Notes: generated by a model not told the origin, from the sequence alone. Positions 34,843 to 43,865 are shown, counted from the first letter of the stretch. The stretch: DNA of 64,000 bases from Atopobiaceae bacterium (GCA_017941705.1 JAGAVX010000005.1:16911-80910), one strand, 5' to 3'. A program made the numbers and translations.

Positions 34843-36186
34843 ATGCCGTTTACCATCGTGCGCGACGACATAACCCACGTGAGGGCCGACGCCATCGTAA
34901 ATGCCGCAAACGCCCAGTTGCGGAGGGGTGGCGGAGTCTGCGGGGCCATCTTCGCGGCTGCGGGGGCACAAAAGCTGCAAGCCGCCTGCGACAAGATTGG
35001 CTACTGCCCCACCGGAAGCGCCGTAGCCACGCCCGCCTTCCATCTCCCCGCTCGCTACATCATCCATGCCGTCGGGCCTGTATGGCAGGACGGCAACCAC
35101 GGCGAGCGCACGAGGCTTGCCAGCTGCTACCGCACCTCACTGGAGCTGGCCGCATCGCTCAAATGCACGTCGATCGCCTTCCCGCTCATATCAGCGGGCA
35201 TCTACGGCTATCCCCGCAGGGAAGCGCTCGAGGTCGCACAGGAGGAGTTCCGCAGCTTCCTGCTTGACCATGACATGGACATCATCCTCGTGCTGTTCGA
35301 CACTACCACGATGGACTACGCCGACGAGCTGCGACTGCGCGTGGCGAGCTACATCGACGATGTCTACGTGGATGCCTCAGGCTACGACAGGCGACGCGAC
35401 TGGGAGACCAACGTCGCGGCAAGCGCAATGATAGGAGCCGAGGAGGCGGAGGGGGCCAGTTGGAGCTCATCGTCCCCGGTGGAAGCCGCGGCCCCCAGCA
35501 CGGGCACCCACAGGTACTGCAGTGTCTGCCGCCATGAGCTTGCCGACACCAGCACGTACTGTATGATGTGCGGTCACCCAACGTCGGATGCCGTTTTGGA
35601 GCCCTTTGCGTCCGATGACCTCGGCGCGACTGGTTTTGACGCAGCGCACGCCGAGGGCGCGACCCTCGCCGACATGTCCTTCGACGCAACGGCCGCACCA
35701 GCACCATCGTCACCCGCACCAGCAGCTGCGCCGTATGCTCACGCACCCGCACCCGGCTCGACACACCGCCCGCGCAGCAAGAAAGCGAAGGCGGGGGCCA
35801 GGCCACACTTCAGCCTGCCCAACCCGCTCCGCAACCTGCTCACGCATCTTGATGCCGGCTTCTCCGAGACGCTCCTCGCGATGATCGACGAGCGGGGGCT
35901 CAAGGACTCCCAGGTGTACAAGCGAGCCAACATCAGTCGCCAGCACTTCTCAAAGATGCGAAGCAACCCCAGCTACAAGCCCACCAAGACCACGGTGCTG
36001 GCGCTGGCGGTCGCGCTCGAGCTGTCACACGACGAGACGTGCATGCTGCTCGAGCGCGCGGGATTCGCCCTCTCGCACGCCGACAAGCGCGACGTGATCG
36101 TGGAGTTCTTCATCAACGAGGGCAACTACGACATCTTCCAGATCAACGACACGCTCTTTGCCTTCGACCAGCCGCTGCTCGGATAG
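34843..36186 (+). CDS. Macro domain protein with zinc ribbon and C-terminal HTH-like domain
   Basis: 447 residues from ATG 34843 (GGAGGAG). Residues 1-170 are a macro domain: DAIVNAANAQLRRGGGVCGAIF and FPLISAGIYGYP are its two ADP-ribose-binding loops. A linker leads to a zinc ribbon with Cys226, 229, 240 and 243, then a low-complexity Ala/Pro stretch (about 255-330) and a basic patch. The C-terminal about 100 residues contain ERGLKDSQVYKRANISRQHF and TTVLALAVALELSHDE, an XRE-like helical repeat ending LFAFDQPLLG. Macro domains bind or hydrolyse ADP-ribose; the added HTH could target nucleic acid or partner protein. The combination suggests an ADP-ribose-responsive regulator or defence protein (inference). 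Confidence 0.85.
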   Translation: MPFTIVRDDITHVRADAIVNAANAQLRRGGGVCGAIFAAAGAQKLQAACDKIGYCPTGSAVATPAFHLPARYIIHAVGPVWQDGNHGERTRLASCYRTSLELAASLKCTSIAFPLISAGIYGYPRREALEVAQEEFRSFLLDHDMDIILVLFDTTTMDYADELRLRVASYIDDVYVDASGYDRRRDWETNVAASAMIGAEEAEGASWSSSSPVEAAAPSTGTHRYCSVCRHELADTSTYCMMCGHPTSDAVLEPFASDDLGATGFDAAHAEGATLADMSFDATAAPAPSSPAPAAAPYAHAPAPGSTHRPRSKKAKAGARPHFSLPNPLRNLLTHLDAGFSETLLAMIDERGLKDSQVYKRANISRQHFSKMRSNPSYKPTKTTVLALAVALELSHDETCMLLERAGFALSHADKRDVIVEFFINEGNYDIFQINDTLFAFDQPLLG

Positions 36187-36217
36187 CGCAGGATGCGCCG
36201 GGGATTCCCTTGGCGCG

Positions 36218-36835
36218 CTACTGTCGCTCGATGACGAAGTCGCAGCGGTCGGCCCCCTTGGCCAGCGTGCCCGTACGCACGAATCGGATGCCGTCGAGGT
36301 TGCCGTAGCAGATCTCATCGTTGCGGCAGAAGAACTGGCAGATCTCGGGTGCGCCCATCTGGGCGGAGGCTCGACGGTACGGACACGCAAGCACGTCATA
36401 GGCGATGCGATTGGGCGTGCATTCGTGCATCTCGTTCGCGAAGCCCTGCCTCTCGCCAAACGCCAGGCCAACCACCTTGCCAAAGGCGCGCATAAAGAGC
36501 CCGCGCCCGCCCGGCAGGGCAACGATGCGCCTGAAGGCCTTGGACGCATTGGCGGAGTATTCGGCCATGAAATCGTCCACCATCTGGAAGGCCTCATCCC
36601 TGCCGAAGGCGTCGATCAGCTCGAAGTAGATGGCGCAGGTGGGCAGCACGAACACCTCCACATGCAGCTTCTCCCCCTCGGGCAACGGCCTGGACTGAGC
36701 CAGCATGCCATCCAGCCTGCGCTCGGCGCGCACCCAGAGAGCTGCCGCTTCGTCCACGCCGAGCCGATCCACCAGCCGCGCTATCAGCGTGTCGTACTTT
36801 CTACCCTTTAGCAGTTCCCTTGAAGGCTTGCCCAT
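36218..36835 (-). CDS. L-2-amino-thiazoline-4-carboxylate hydrolase-family protein
   Basis: 205 residues from ATG 36835 (GAGGAG 6 nt upstream). The C-terminal half has the conserved cysteine-rich pattern of the ATC hydrolase family: LACPYRRASAQMGAPEICQFFCRNDEICYGNL followed by FVRTGTLAKGADRCDF. In Pseudomonas the family enzyme acts on 2-amino-thiazoline-4-carboxylate in cysteine formation, but most members in anaerobes are uncharacterised. Convergent with the macro-domain gene. Function assigned at family level only. Confidence 0.75.
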   Translation of the reverse strand: MGKPSRELLKGRKYDTLIARLVDRLGVDEAAALWVRAERRLDGMLAQSRPLPEGEKLHVEVFVLPTCAIYFELIDAFGRDEAFQMVDDFMAEYSANASKAFRRIVALPGGRGLFMRAFGKVVGLAFGERQGFANEMHECTPNRIAYDVLACPYRRASAQMGAPEICQFFCRNDEICYGNLDGIRFVRTGTLAKGADRCDFVIERQ

Positions 36836-36935
36836 CACGCGCTCCTCTCGGCTGGCACATCTGCGCCGTACCTGCATCATCTTTCGCATCATCTTACTAC
36901 CCCACAAGCCCGCACGCCGCCCATGGGGTCTCGAT

Positions 36936-36952
36936 GTCAACTGGCAGTTGAC
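36936..36952. promoter_or_regulatory. Palindrome GTCAACT-GGC-AGTTGAC
   Basis: A 17-bp perfect palindrome in the divergent gap between the ATC-hydrolase-family gene and the VWA gene, ending in TTGAC, a possible -35 for the latter. The regulator is unknown. Confidence 0.4.
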
Positions 36953-37032
36953 CAAAGGCATCCCTCCCCTCCCTAGACTGCTAGTCAGCAAGTCAGACGA
37001 GCGGCTCAGCCGCCCGAGGAGAGGAGCAGATC

Positions 37033-37710
37033 ATGAAGAAGAACCTGACCGAGCTCGTGTTTGTCGTCGACCGCAGCGGTTCGATGGCCGGACTGGAGAG
37101 CGACACCATCGGTGGCCTCAACGCGACCCTACAGAGGAACCGCGAGATCGAAGGCGAGTGCATAGTCTCGATCGTGCTGTTTGACGATAGCAGCAAGGTG
37201 CTGGTCGACCGCAAGCCGATTGACGAGGTTGCCGACCTCGCCAAGGCCCAGTACCAGGTTCGCGGCTGCACGGCGCTGCTGGATGCAGTCGGGGATGCCG
37301 TGCGCTACCACGAGAAGGTCCAGCAGATCCTGCCGGAGGATTACCGTGCGGAGAACGTAATCTTCACCATCATCACCGACGGCATGGAAAACGCCAGCAG
37401 GCGGCGCACCTACCACGAGGTCAAGCGCATGCTCGAAGCCAAGCAGGAACAGGGCTGGGAGTTCCTGTTCCTGGGAGCAAACATCGACGCCGCAGCCGAG
37501 GCAGGTCGCATGGGCATCCGTCCCGACCGCGCCAGCGAGTATGTGAGCGATGGAACGGGTACTGCCATCGCCTACGAGGCCATGGCCTGCGCACAGGTCG
37601 ACCGCCGCATGCATGGCCAAGTCTCTCCCACCTGGAACGATGCCCCCATGGCGGACGCACGCGCCCGAGGAGGCAGGCATGCCCATGGCTTCAAGTTCTG
37701 GAAGCACTAG
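37033..37710 (+). CDS. VWA-domain protein
   Basis: 225 residues. A single von Willebrand factor A domain with MIDAS metal site: VFVVDRSGSMAG near residue 9 (DxSxS), the Thr of RGCTALLDAV near 77, and IITDGMENAS near 115. The C-terminal part (FLFLGANIDAAAEAGRMG) is the usual end of the stand-alone VWA family, related to tellurium-resistance and stress VWA proteins. No signal peptide. The ribosome binding site GAGGAGAGGAG is unusually strong. Probably metal-dependent protein-protein binding; partners not in the window. Confidence 0.88.
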   Translation: MKKNLTELVFVVDRSGSMAGLESDTIGGLNATLQRNREIEGECIVSIVLFDDSSKVLVDRKPIDEVADLAKAQYQVRGCTALLDAVGDAVRYHEKVQQILPEDYRAENVIFTIITDGMENASRRRTYHEVKRMLEAKQEQGWEFLFLGANIDAAAEAGRMGIRPDRASEYVSDGTGTAIAYEAMACAQVDRRMHGQVSPTWNDAPMADARARGGRHAHGFKFWKH

Positions 37711-37757
37711 CCCGCGGATCTGAAGTCGGCAGTTAGCCAGACTCGCACCAACAGCAA

Positions 37758-37783
37758 GGGGCGGCACCCGTCGGCGCCGCCCC
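37758..37783. terminator. Hairpin between convergent VWA and nox genes
   Basis: GGGGCGGC / GCCGCCCC 8-bp GC-only stem with 10-nt loop, 47 nt after the VWA stop and 24 nt before the nox stop. Confidence 0.6.
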
Positions 37784-37806
37784 ATTCATGTGCTATGCCC
37801 TTGTGG

Positions 37807-39150
37807 CTACTCAGCCTGGAGCGCCGCCACCGTCATATAGTTGTACGGAGCGTTAAAGTGCGGCAGGAAGAAGATGTCGAGCAGGGCGAGCTCGTCGATA
37901 GTGACCTTCTTCTCGACAGCGAGGCTGAACATGTTGATGTTCCCGCTCATGTCGTAGGTGCTGGCAAGTTGGGCACCCAGAATCGCACGCGTCTTGGCAT
38001 CGTAGACGATCTTGATCGTGGTATCAGGATTGTCATGCTCGATGAAGGGGGCCTTCTGGCAGTCGGTCACGGTTGTAGTCTTGACCTCGATGCCCGCGCG
38101 CTGCGCCGCCGCCTCGGTGAGACCCGTCGACACCATCTTGAGATCAAAGATGCAGATGCCGCTGGAGCCCTGCACGCCCGGGGTCTCGAGCTCAGTGCCA
38201 CAGATGTTGTGGCCGGCAACGATGCCGCTGCGCACGGCATTGGACGCCAGGGCGATGTAGCCCGGCTCGCCGTCAAGGCCGTTGTTGAAGATGGTCGCGC
38301 AGTCACCCACGGCATATACGCCGGGAATGCTCGTCTGCTGATGGCGGTCAACCAGGATTGCGCCGTTGCGGAAGAGCTCCATGCCACTGTCAGCGACGAG
38401 CCCGGTGTTGGGCCTGAAGCCGATGCAGACGCAGACCATGTCCACGTCGTAGGACCCCTTGTCGGTAACCAGCTTGGTAACCTTGCCGTCCTCGCCCTCA
38501 AAACGGTCGACGCCCTCACCATAGTGAGCCTCGATGCCGTTGTCCTCGAGGTTCTTGGCCATCAGCGCACTGAACTCGGGGTCAAAGTTGTTCGCCATGC
38601 AGGTCGGAGCCATGTCCACCAGCAGCGTGTGGCGGCCGTTGCGCCGGAAGGCCTCGGCAAGCTCGACGCCGATGTAGCCGGCACCGACCACGGCCACGGT
38701 CTTGATGTCGGGATTCTTGAGCTTGTCGACGACCTCCTGCGCGTTCTGGAAGAGCTTGACCTGCTGGATGTTCTCGAGGTCGCCTCCCTCGAAGCGCGGG
38801 ATGATGGGCAGCGACCCCGTGGCCAGGATGAGCTTGTCATACGGCTCGGCATAGGCGGTCCCGTCCTTGCCCGTGGCATAGACCACCTTACCCTCAAAGT
38901 CGATGCGATCGACCGGAGTCTCCATGTGGATGGTCGCGCCCTTGGCCTCGAACTGCTCCTTGGTCTGGTAGAACAGGCCATCGGGCCCAGAGATCTGGTT
39001 GCCGATCCACAGGGCCATGCCGCAACCCAAGAAGCTGATGTTCGAATTGGCGTCAAAGGCAACGATCTCGTTACCCTGATAGTTGTCCAGGATGGTATTG
39101 ATTGCGGCGGTGCCGGCATGATTGGCACCAACTACGACGATCTTGCTCAT
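37807..39150 (-). CDS. nox: NADH oxidase (FAD-dependent, water-forming type)
   Basis: 447 residues from ATG 39150 (AGGAGAG). Pyridine nucleotide-disulfide oxidoreductase class III: FAD loop [12 protein letters not shown] at the N-terminus, a single redox Cys43 in [13 protein letters not shown] loop [17 protein letters not shown] near 155, and [10 protein letters not shown] near 280. The single-cysteine arrangement fits Nox enzymes that reduce oxygen to water with NADH, or CoA-disulfide reductases. In an anaerobe it would remove oxygen and regenerate NAD+. Confidence 0.92.
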   Translation of the reverse strand: MSKIVVVGANHAGTAAINTILDNYQGNEIVAFDANSNISFLGCGMALWIGNQISGPDGLFYQTKEQFEAKGATIHMETPVDRIDFEGKVVYATGKDGTAYAEPYDKLILATGSLPIIPRFEGGDLENIQQVKLFQNAQEVVDKLKNPDIKTVAVVGAGYIGVELAEAFRRNGRHTLLVDMAPTCMANNFDPEFSALMAKNLEDNGIEAHYGEGVDRFEGEDGKVTKLVTDKGSYDVDMVCVCIGFRPNTGLVADSGMELFRNGAILVDRHQQTSIPGVYAVGDCATIFNNGLDGEPGYIALASNAVRSGIVAGHNICGTELETPGVQGSSGICIFDLKMVSTGLTEAAAQRAGIEVKTTTVTDCQKAPFIEHDNPDTTIKIVYDAKTRAILGAQLASTYDMSGNINMFSLAVEKKVTIDELALLDIFFLPHFNAPYNYMTVAALQAE

Positions 39151-39462
39151 ACGCTCTCCTTTGCTCGGAGGGTGGAAGGATGAGCTGAGTGTAAGATGGC
39201 AGCAAAGTCGCAGGTAGATGGTATCGGGGATTGGATGTGTTATACCGTAGGGGCGGTCACCCACACACCGGTTATGGCCGTATGCGTCAATCCTTGTGGA
39301 CAAAGTTGGGGCTATGCGTGATTTTTCGTCGACCCCCTGAGTATCCAGACAACAAAACTGCAGGTCACGGAAAGCCGATACTCAGCATGTCGCTCAAAAA
39401 TCACGCATAGCCCCAACTTTGTCCACAAGCGTCAGAGAATCCGTTGGTATGAGTCCCGTTTT
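39151..39462. other. Gap holding the 137-bp inverted-repeat element
   Basis: 312 bp between ilvN and nox (both minus strand). The distal part (39293-39429) is the large inverted repeat; the proximal part (39151-39292) contains the probable nox promoter, with TATAAC near 39243 on the minus strand. No coding frame. Confidence 0.6.
39293..39429. repeat. 137-bp element with perfect 34-bp inverted termini
   Basis: 39293-39326 and 39396-39429 are exact inverted copies (starting CTTGTGGACAAAG) separated by 69 nt. Inside, CTGAGTATC (39337-39345) and GATACTCAG (39377-39385) form a second inverted pair. No open frame. The structure is that of a MITE or nested-hairpin repeat. It sits between the ilvN stop and the nox promoter and could also act as a terminator or mRNA-end stabiliser. 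Confidence 0.85.
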
Positions 39463-39972
39463 CTACAGCGTGGTGACCTTGCGCATAACCTGCGCGCCTC
39501 GCTCGAGCGAAATGATGCCCGTGCGGCATACCTCGAGTATCTCGAAGTCGCGCATGAGGTCAATGAAGTTCTCAATGCGGTTGCTGGTACCTGCGATACG
39601 GAAGATGATCGACTCGCGCGTGTAGTCCACGATCTTTGCGTGAAAGGCATCCGCCGCGTCAAGCATCTGTCGACGCTGCTCGTTGTCGTTTGCCATCTTA
39701 ATGAGCAGCAGCTCGCAGCTAATCGACTCGTCGGGGTTGAATTCCTTGAACTCGATCACGTCTGGAAGCTTTGCCAGCTGGGCAACCAGCTGTTCGCGAG
39801 CGCGGTCGTTCTCCCCCTCAAACTGTACGGTGATGCGCGAGAGCTCCTCCGTCTCGGTCTCGGACACCGTAAGTGAGGTGATGTTGAACTGCCTGCGCCT
39901 GAACATGTTGGTCACGCGATTGAGCACACCATACTCGTTGCGCACCATGATGGCGATGCTGTAGATGTTCAT
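39463..39972 (-). CDS. ilvN: Acetolactate synthase small (regulatory) subunit
   Basis: 169 residues. An N-terminal ACT domain (YSIAIMVRNEYGVLNRVTNMFRRR, ITSLTVSETE) binds valine for feedback control. The C-terminal domain (about 80-160, ELLLIKMANDNEQRRQMLDAADAF) is the ALS_ss_C fold. It starts 6 nt after the ilvB stop, so the subunits are made from one message. Confidence 0.95.
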   Translation of the reverse strand: MNIYSIAIMVRNEYGVLNRVTNMFRRRQFNITSLTVSETETEELSRITVQFEGENDRAREQLVAQLAKLPDVIEFKEFNPDESISCELLLIKMANDNEQRRQMLDAADAFHAKIVDYTRESIIFRIAGTSNRIENFIDLMRDFEILEVCRTGIISLERGAQVMRKVTTL

Positions 39973-39978
39973 GCCGTT

Positions 39979-41670
39979 CTACCTGCCCAGCCTCTTGTTG
40001 ATGTCGTCCATGTTGACCACCATGTCACCCATCGTGCCGCCAGTGGGGAGCATGGGGGTCACAAACTCGTCCTTGTCGATGGGACACTCGATGAGCATGG
40101 GTCCATCGTAGCCGATAGCGTCGTCGAGCGCGGCGTCAAGCTCCTCGACGCTCTCGATGCGCCGTGCCCTCGCACCAAAGGCCTTGGCTGCAGCCACATA
40201 GTCAATCCTGCGCTTGAGCGTCGTATTCGAGTGCCGCTGGCCGTAGAACAACGACTGCCACTGACGCACCATTCCAAGCACGCCGTTGTTCAGAAGAACC
40301 ACCGTCAGGGGAATATCGTGATCAGCGGCCGTGACAAGCTCCGCCATGTCCATGGCAAAGCACCCGTCGCCGGTCACAAGGATAGTATGCTCGCCGGTAG
40401 CCAGTGCCGCCCCTATGGCGGCACCCATACCAAAGCCCATAGTCCCGAGGCCGCCAGACGAGATGAACGTGCGGGGCTTCGAGAAGCTCAGATACTGTGC
40501 CGCCCACATCTGATGCTGGCCAACGTCGGTTACGAGAGGCATGTCCGCCTCCCGGTGCGCATCGATCGCCTCCATGATCGTCTTGGGACAGAGCCCATCA
40601 CGGTAGTCGGCAAATCCCTGTTCGCGAGCCCGCAGACCGCGGATCTCGCGCGCCCATTCGCTGTGCTCGTTGGGCTTGAGCAGCGGCAGGAGCTCGCTCA
40701 GCGCGACTCTCACATCCGAGCGCACGTCGACACGATCGATGAGCGTCTTGTTGAGCTCGGACGAGTCGATGTCGATGCGGACAACCTTGCCCGATGGCCT
40801 GAACTTCGTGCGGTCGCCCGTCGCGCGATCGTTGAATCGCGTGCCCAACGCGATGACGCAGTCGCTGTCGTCCATCGCCATCGAGCAGGCGTAGTGGCCA
40901 TGCATGCCCTGCATGCCCAGGAATCGTGGGTGATCAGTCGGCACGCCCGAGATGCCCATGAGCGAGCAACCCATCGGCGCGCCGATGCGATCGGCCAGCG
41001 CCGCGACCTCCGCCCCCGCACCAGACGCGATGACCCCGCCGCCAAAGTAGACGAAGGGCCGCTTAGCTTCGTTGATGACCGCTGCGGCAGCCTCTATGAC
41101 CTCGTGACTGGGCACGCGATGGGGACGCGGAGCAATCGGCTCCTTGGGTTCGTAGGCGTAGCTTGCCTCCTGCACGTCCTTGGCGATGTCAACCAGCACC
41201 GGGCCGGGGCGACCCGAGTTTGCGAGTGCAAAGGCCTCGCGCACCGTGTCCTGCAGGCGTGCGATGTCGCGCACGAAGTAGTTGTGCTTGGTGATGGGCA
41301 ACGTGACGCCCGTAATGTCCAGCTCCTGGAACGCGTCGGTACCGATGACGCTTCCCGCCACGTTGCCCGTGATGGCAACCATGGGCACCGAGTCGAGGTA
41401 GGCCGTCGCGATGCCCGTGACCAAGTTCGTGGCACCCGGGCCAGACGTCGCCAGCACCACACCCGTCTTGCCGGTCGCACGGGCATATCCGTCTGCCGCA
41501 TGCGCCGCGTGCTGCTCGTGAGTCGTCTCGACGTGCCAGAGGCGATCGGCCACATCGTACAGGGCGTCGTAGATGTCGATGACCGTCCCGCCGGGATAGC
41601 CAAATATGATGTCGACACCCTGGTCGATGAGCGTCCGCACAAGAATCTGTGCGCCAGTCAGCGTTTGCAT
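39979..41670 (-). CDS. ilvB: Acetolactate synthase large subunit
   Basis: 563 residues from ATG 41670 (GGGGGAGAG). TPP- and FAD-dependent synthesis of acetolactate or acetohydroxybutyrate, first common step of valine, leucine and isoleucine formation. The catalytic Glu is in THEQHAAHAADGYARATG near residue 46, VLATSGPGATNLVTGIATAY near 70, and the TPP/Mg site GDGCFAMDMAELVTAADHD to NNGVLGM near 430-465. A stable hairpin lies in the gap to leuA upstream. Confidence 0.95.
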   Translation of the reverse strand: MQTLTGAQILVRTLIDQGVDIIFGYPGGTVIDIYDALYDVADRLWHVETTHEQHAAHAADGYARATGKTGVVLATSGPGATNLVTGIATAYLDSVPMVAITGNVAGSVIGTDAFQELDITGVTLPITKHNYFVRDIARLQDTVREAFALANSGRPGPVLVDIAKDVQEASYAYEPKEPIAPRPHRVPSHEVIEAAAAVINEAKRPFVYFGGGVIASGAGAEVAALADRIGAPMGCSLMGISGVPTDHPRFLGMQGMHGHYACSMAMDDSDCVIALGTRFNDRATGDRTKFRPSGKVVRIDIDSSELNKTLIDRVDVRSDVRVALSELLPLLKPNEHSEWAREIRGLRAREQGFADYRDGLCPKTIMEAIDAHREADMPLVTDVGQHQMWAAQYLSFSKPRTFISSGGLGTMGFGMGAAIGAALATGEHTILVTGDGCFAMDMAELVTAADHDIPLTVVLLNNGVLGMVRQWQSLFYGQRHSNTTLKRRIDYVAAAKAFGARARRIESVEELDAALDDAIGYDGPMLIECPIDKDEFVTPMLPTGGTMGDMVVNMDDINKRLGR

Positions 41671-41707
41671 CTCTCCCCCTACGAACGGCTTGGCCCAAGC
41701 CACGAAC

Positions 41708-41742
41708 GCCTGGGATGCGGGAACAAACCCGACATCCCAGGC
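41708..41742. promoter_or_regulatory. Hairpin between leuA and ilvB
   Basis: GCCTGGGATGCGGG pairs with CCCG-A-CATCCCAGGC: 14 bp with one bulge, loop AACAAA, within the 93-nt leuA-ilvB gap. No U-tract follows, so it is more likely an mRNA processing or stability element, or a partial terminator setting the leuA:ilvB ratio, than a full stop. Confidence 0.5.
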
Positions 41743-41763
41743 GAAGGCGTTGTCTTGCGTTCG

Positions 41764-43293
41764 CTATGCCCGGGCGCGTGACGCCTGGATCATGCGGTTG
41801 ATGGCATTGATGTAGGCCTTGGCGCTCGAGACGATGATGTCGTTGTCCGAACCACGTCCATTGTAGACTCGTCCGTCCGGGGCCGTAATGCGGACCGTCA
41901 CCTCGCCGATGGCGTCGATGCCGCGCGTGATGGCCTTGACGGCAAACTCCTGCAGGTCACTCTCGATGCCCACGACCATATCGATGGCCTTGTATGCGGC
42001 GTCGACCGGACCGGTGCCCGTCGCGCTCACCACGACCTTCTTGCCATCCTCGTCGGTGATGGTCGCGACCGCCGTGGGCACGAGCGGGTCGCCGCACTGA
42101 ATCTGCAGCGCATTGAGCGTGTAGATGGACTCGATGTCGCGCTGACGTTCCTGGACGATGGACTCGAGGTCCTCGTCGTAGACCTCCTTCTTCTGGTCTG
42201 CGATCTCGAGGAAGCGCTCGTAGATCTCCTCGAAGTCACTGTCCTCGAAGGTGTAGCCCAGCTCCTGAAGGCGATGGCGCAGGGCAGCGCGACCAGAACG
42301 GGCAGACAGGATGATGTCCGACCCCGTCGCGCCCACTTCTGACGGGTCGATGATCTCGTAGGTTGCACGCGCCTTGAGCACGCCGTCCTGATGAATGCCC
42401 GAGCTGTGGGTGAAGGCGTTGGCGCCAACGATGGCCTTGTTGGCCTGCACGCTCATGCCCGTGATGCGACTCACGAGGCGGCTTGCGCGCGTGAGCTCGG
42501 GCGTCACGACGTCAGTGTGGACACCGAGCTCGTCGCCATGCATGCGAATGGCCATCACGATCTCTTCGAGGGCGGTGTTGCCGGCACGCTCGCCGAGGCC
42601 GTTGATGGTGCACTCGACCTGCGTCGCACCGTTGCGGACGCCGGCAAGCGCAAGTGCCGTCGCCATACCGAGGTCATTGTGCGCATGAACGGCAAGCTTG
42701 ACGTTCTCGATGCCCTTGACCTCGTCGGAAACCATCTTGATGAGGGCGCCGTACTCGTCGGGCAGACAGTAGCCCGTCGTGTCGGGGACGTTGACGACCG
42801 TCGCACCGGCGTCAACCACCGCCTGGATGACGCGGACGAGGAACGCAGGGTCGGCACGACCGGCATCCTCCGCGTAGAACTCAACGTCGTCGACGAGCGA
42901 CTTGGCGTGAGCGACTGCCTTGGAGGCACACGCCACGACCTCGTCCTCACTCATGTGAAGCTTCTCGTTCATGTGCGTGGGAGAGACGCCGATGCCCGTG
43001 ATGATGCGGGGGCGCGCAGCGGTCTTGAGCGCCTCTGCGGCGCAGTCGATGTCCTTCTCGACCGCACGAGAGAAGGCGCACACCACGACCTTGTCACCAG
43101 CCAGAGCACCGATCTCCGAGACGGCGCGATAGTCGCCGGGGCTCGAGATGGGGAAGCCCGCCTCGATCGCGTCGACGCCCATGCGGATGAGCTCGCGCGC
43201 GACGATTACCTTTTCCTGCGTGTTCATGGAGCAGCCGGGAGACTGCTCTCCGTCACGCAGCGTGGTGTCAAGGATCTCGATCTTCCTGGTCAT
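41764..43293 (-). CDS. leuA: 2-isopropylmalate synthase
   Basis: 509 residues from ATG 43293. First committed step of leucine synthesis, condensing 2-ketoisovalerate with acetyl-CoA. DTTLRDGEQSPGCSMN opens the catalytic barrel; HAHNDLGMATALAL gives the metal-binding His pair near residue 205; HSSGIHQDGVLK is in the linker near 305. The C-terminal LeuA dimer/regulatory domain (about 375-509) binds leucine for feedback inhibition. Expression is probably attenuated through the leader at 43552-43436. Confidence 0.96.
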   Translation of the reverse strand: MTRKIEILDTTLRDGEQSPGCSMNTQEKVIVARELIRMGVDAIEAGFPISSPGDYRAVSEIGALAGDKVVVCAFSRAVEKDIDCAAEALKTAARPRIITGIGVSPTHMNEKLHMSEDEVVACASKAVAHAKSLVDDVEFYAEDAGRADPAFLVRVIQAVVDAGATVVNVPDTTGYCLPDEYGALIKMVSDEVKGIENVKLAVHAHNDLGMATALALAGVRNGATQVECTINGLGERAGNTALEEIVMAIRMHGDELGVHTDVVTPELTRASRLVSRITGMSVQANKAIVGANAFTHSSGIHQDGVLKARATYEIIDPSEVGATGSDIILSARSGRAALRHRLQELGYTFEDSDFEEIYERFLEIADQKKEVYDEDLESIVQERQRDIESIYTLNALQIQCGDPLVPTAVATITDEDGKKVVVSATGTGPVDAAYKAIDMVVGIESDLQEFAVKAITRGIDAIGEVTVRITAPDGRVYNGRGSDNDIIVSSAKAYINAINRMIQASRARA

Positions 43294-43396
43294 GATGGTT
43301 CCTCTCTTTTGGCGCCGTTTGGCACATACGTCGCAGACAGACGGCGACGAGAAAGCTCTGTGAGGGGGAGATGGTGCGGACACAACCCTGATAGAA

Positions 43397-43427
43397 GAGC
43401 TGGCACGCCTTTGACGTGCCGGTGCTC
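43397..43427 (-). promoter_or_regulatory. Attenuator hairpin after the leu leader peptide
   Basis: GGCACG / CGTGCC (loop CCTTTGA on the plus strand) inside a GAGC / GCTC outer stem, starting 9 nt after the leader stop codon on the minus strand. It would form when the ribosome runs through the leucine codons, in line with an attenuator, although the U-tract after it is poor. Confidence 0.5.
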
Positions 43428-43435
43428 CCAAACAG

Positions 43436-43552
43436 CTAGGCTGCTAGGAGGAAGCTCGTAAGTCGTAGGGAAAGCACGCGAACATCGCCCAGAAGAGCGC
43501 GCACGGTCATGCGCTCGGCGATTCTGTTGTCCGCAATACCAGTTCCCGTCAT
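43436..43552 (-). CDS. Leucine-rich leader peptide of leuA-ilvBN
   Basis: 38 codons from ATG 43552 with GAGGGAG 7 nt upstream, stop at 43436. The second half contains LSLRLTSFLLAA: eight leucine codons and several valine codons in the last 22 residues, including adjacent CTT CTG and CTC CTA pairs. Together with the following hairpin and its place 143 nt before leuA, this is the layout of ribosome-mediated attenuation. Abundant leucyl-tRNA would let the ribosome finish the peptide and favour termination. Too short for routine gene callers. Confidence 0.75.
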   Translation of the reverse strand: MTGTGIADNRIAERMTVRALLGDVRVLSLRLTSFLLAA

Positions 43553-43683
43553 GGTGAGCTCCCTCGCGCCTCTGCAACCCCCATGGTTGCAGCAGCATGA
43601 ACTATGCCATAAGAAAGGGTGGCTTCGCCGTCGCTTTACAGCTCATTTGTTGAACCGAAACAAAAATGGCTCTCCCGGTCGTC

Positions 43684-43720
43684 CGGTGCGGCCAGGGGAC
43701 AGTCCCCTAGGTGCACCGCG
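43684..43720. repeat. GGGGACAG-type palindrome, second copy
   Basis: GGTGCGGCCAGGGGACAG, then TCCCCT and GGTGCACC: an imperfect relative of the palindrome at 14636-14668 (same GGTGCGG border and GGGGACAGTCCCC centre). Confidence 0.6.
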
Positions 43721-43865
43721 TGTATGCTGCGCACGTCCACACAGGGGCAACATAAAAAAGGCGGTCATGAAAACGAACTGTGACAAATGAGGGTGCATGA
43801 TACGGCTTTAACTATAATCGTCTGCTGTCAAACAAGACCCATCATCCGCAACAAGGAGGTCAGCC

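Larger units (their letters stand above)
43294..43865. other. Long leuA leader and divergent intergenic region
   Basis: 572 bp between leuA (minus) and the cupin regulator (plus). It contains the leucine leader peptide, its hairpins, a further hairpin CTGCAACC / GGTTGCAG at about 43574-43592, and a GGGGACAG repeat (43684-43720). The plus-strand gene has AACAAGGAGG directly before its start. Confidence 0.6.

Noticed and set aside
39284..39435. Target-site duplication around the 34-bp inverted repeat
   Set aside because: CGTCA occurs on both sides but at unequal distance from the arms, so it may be chance.
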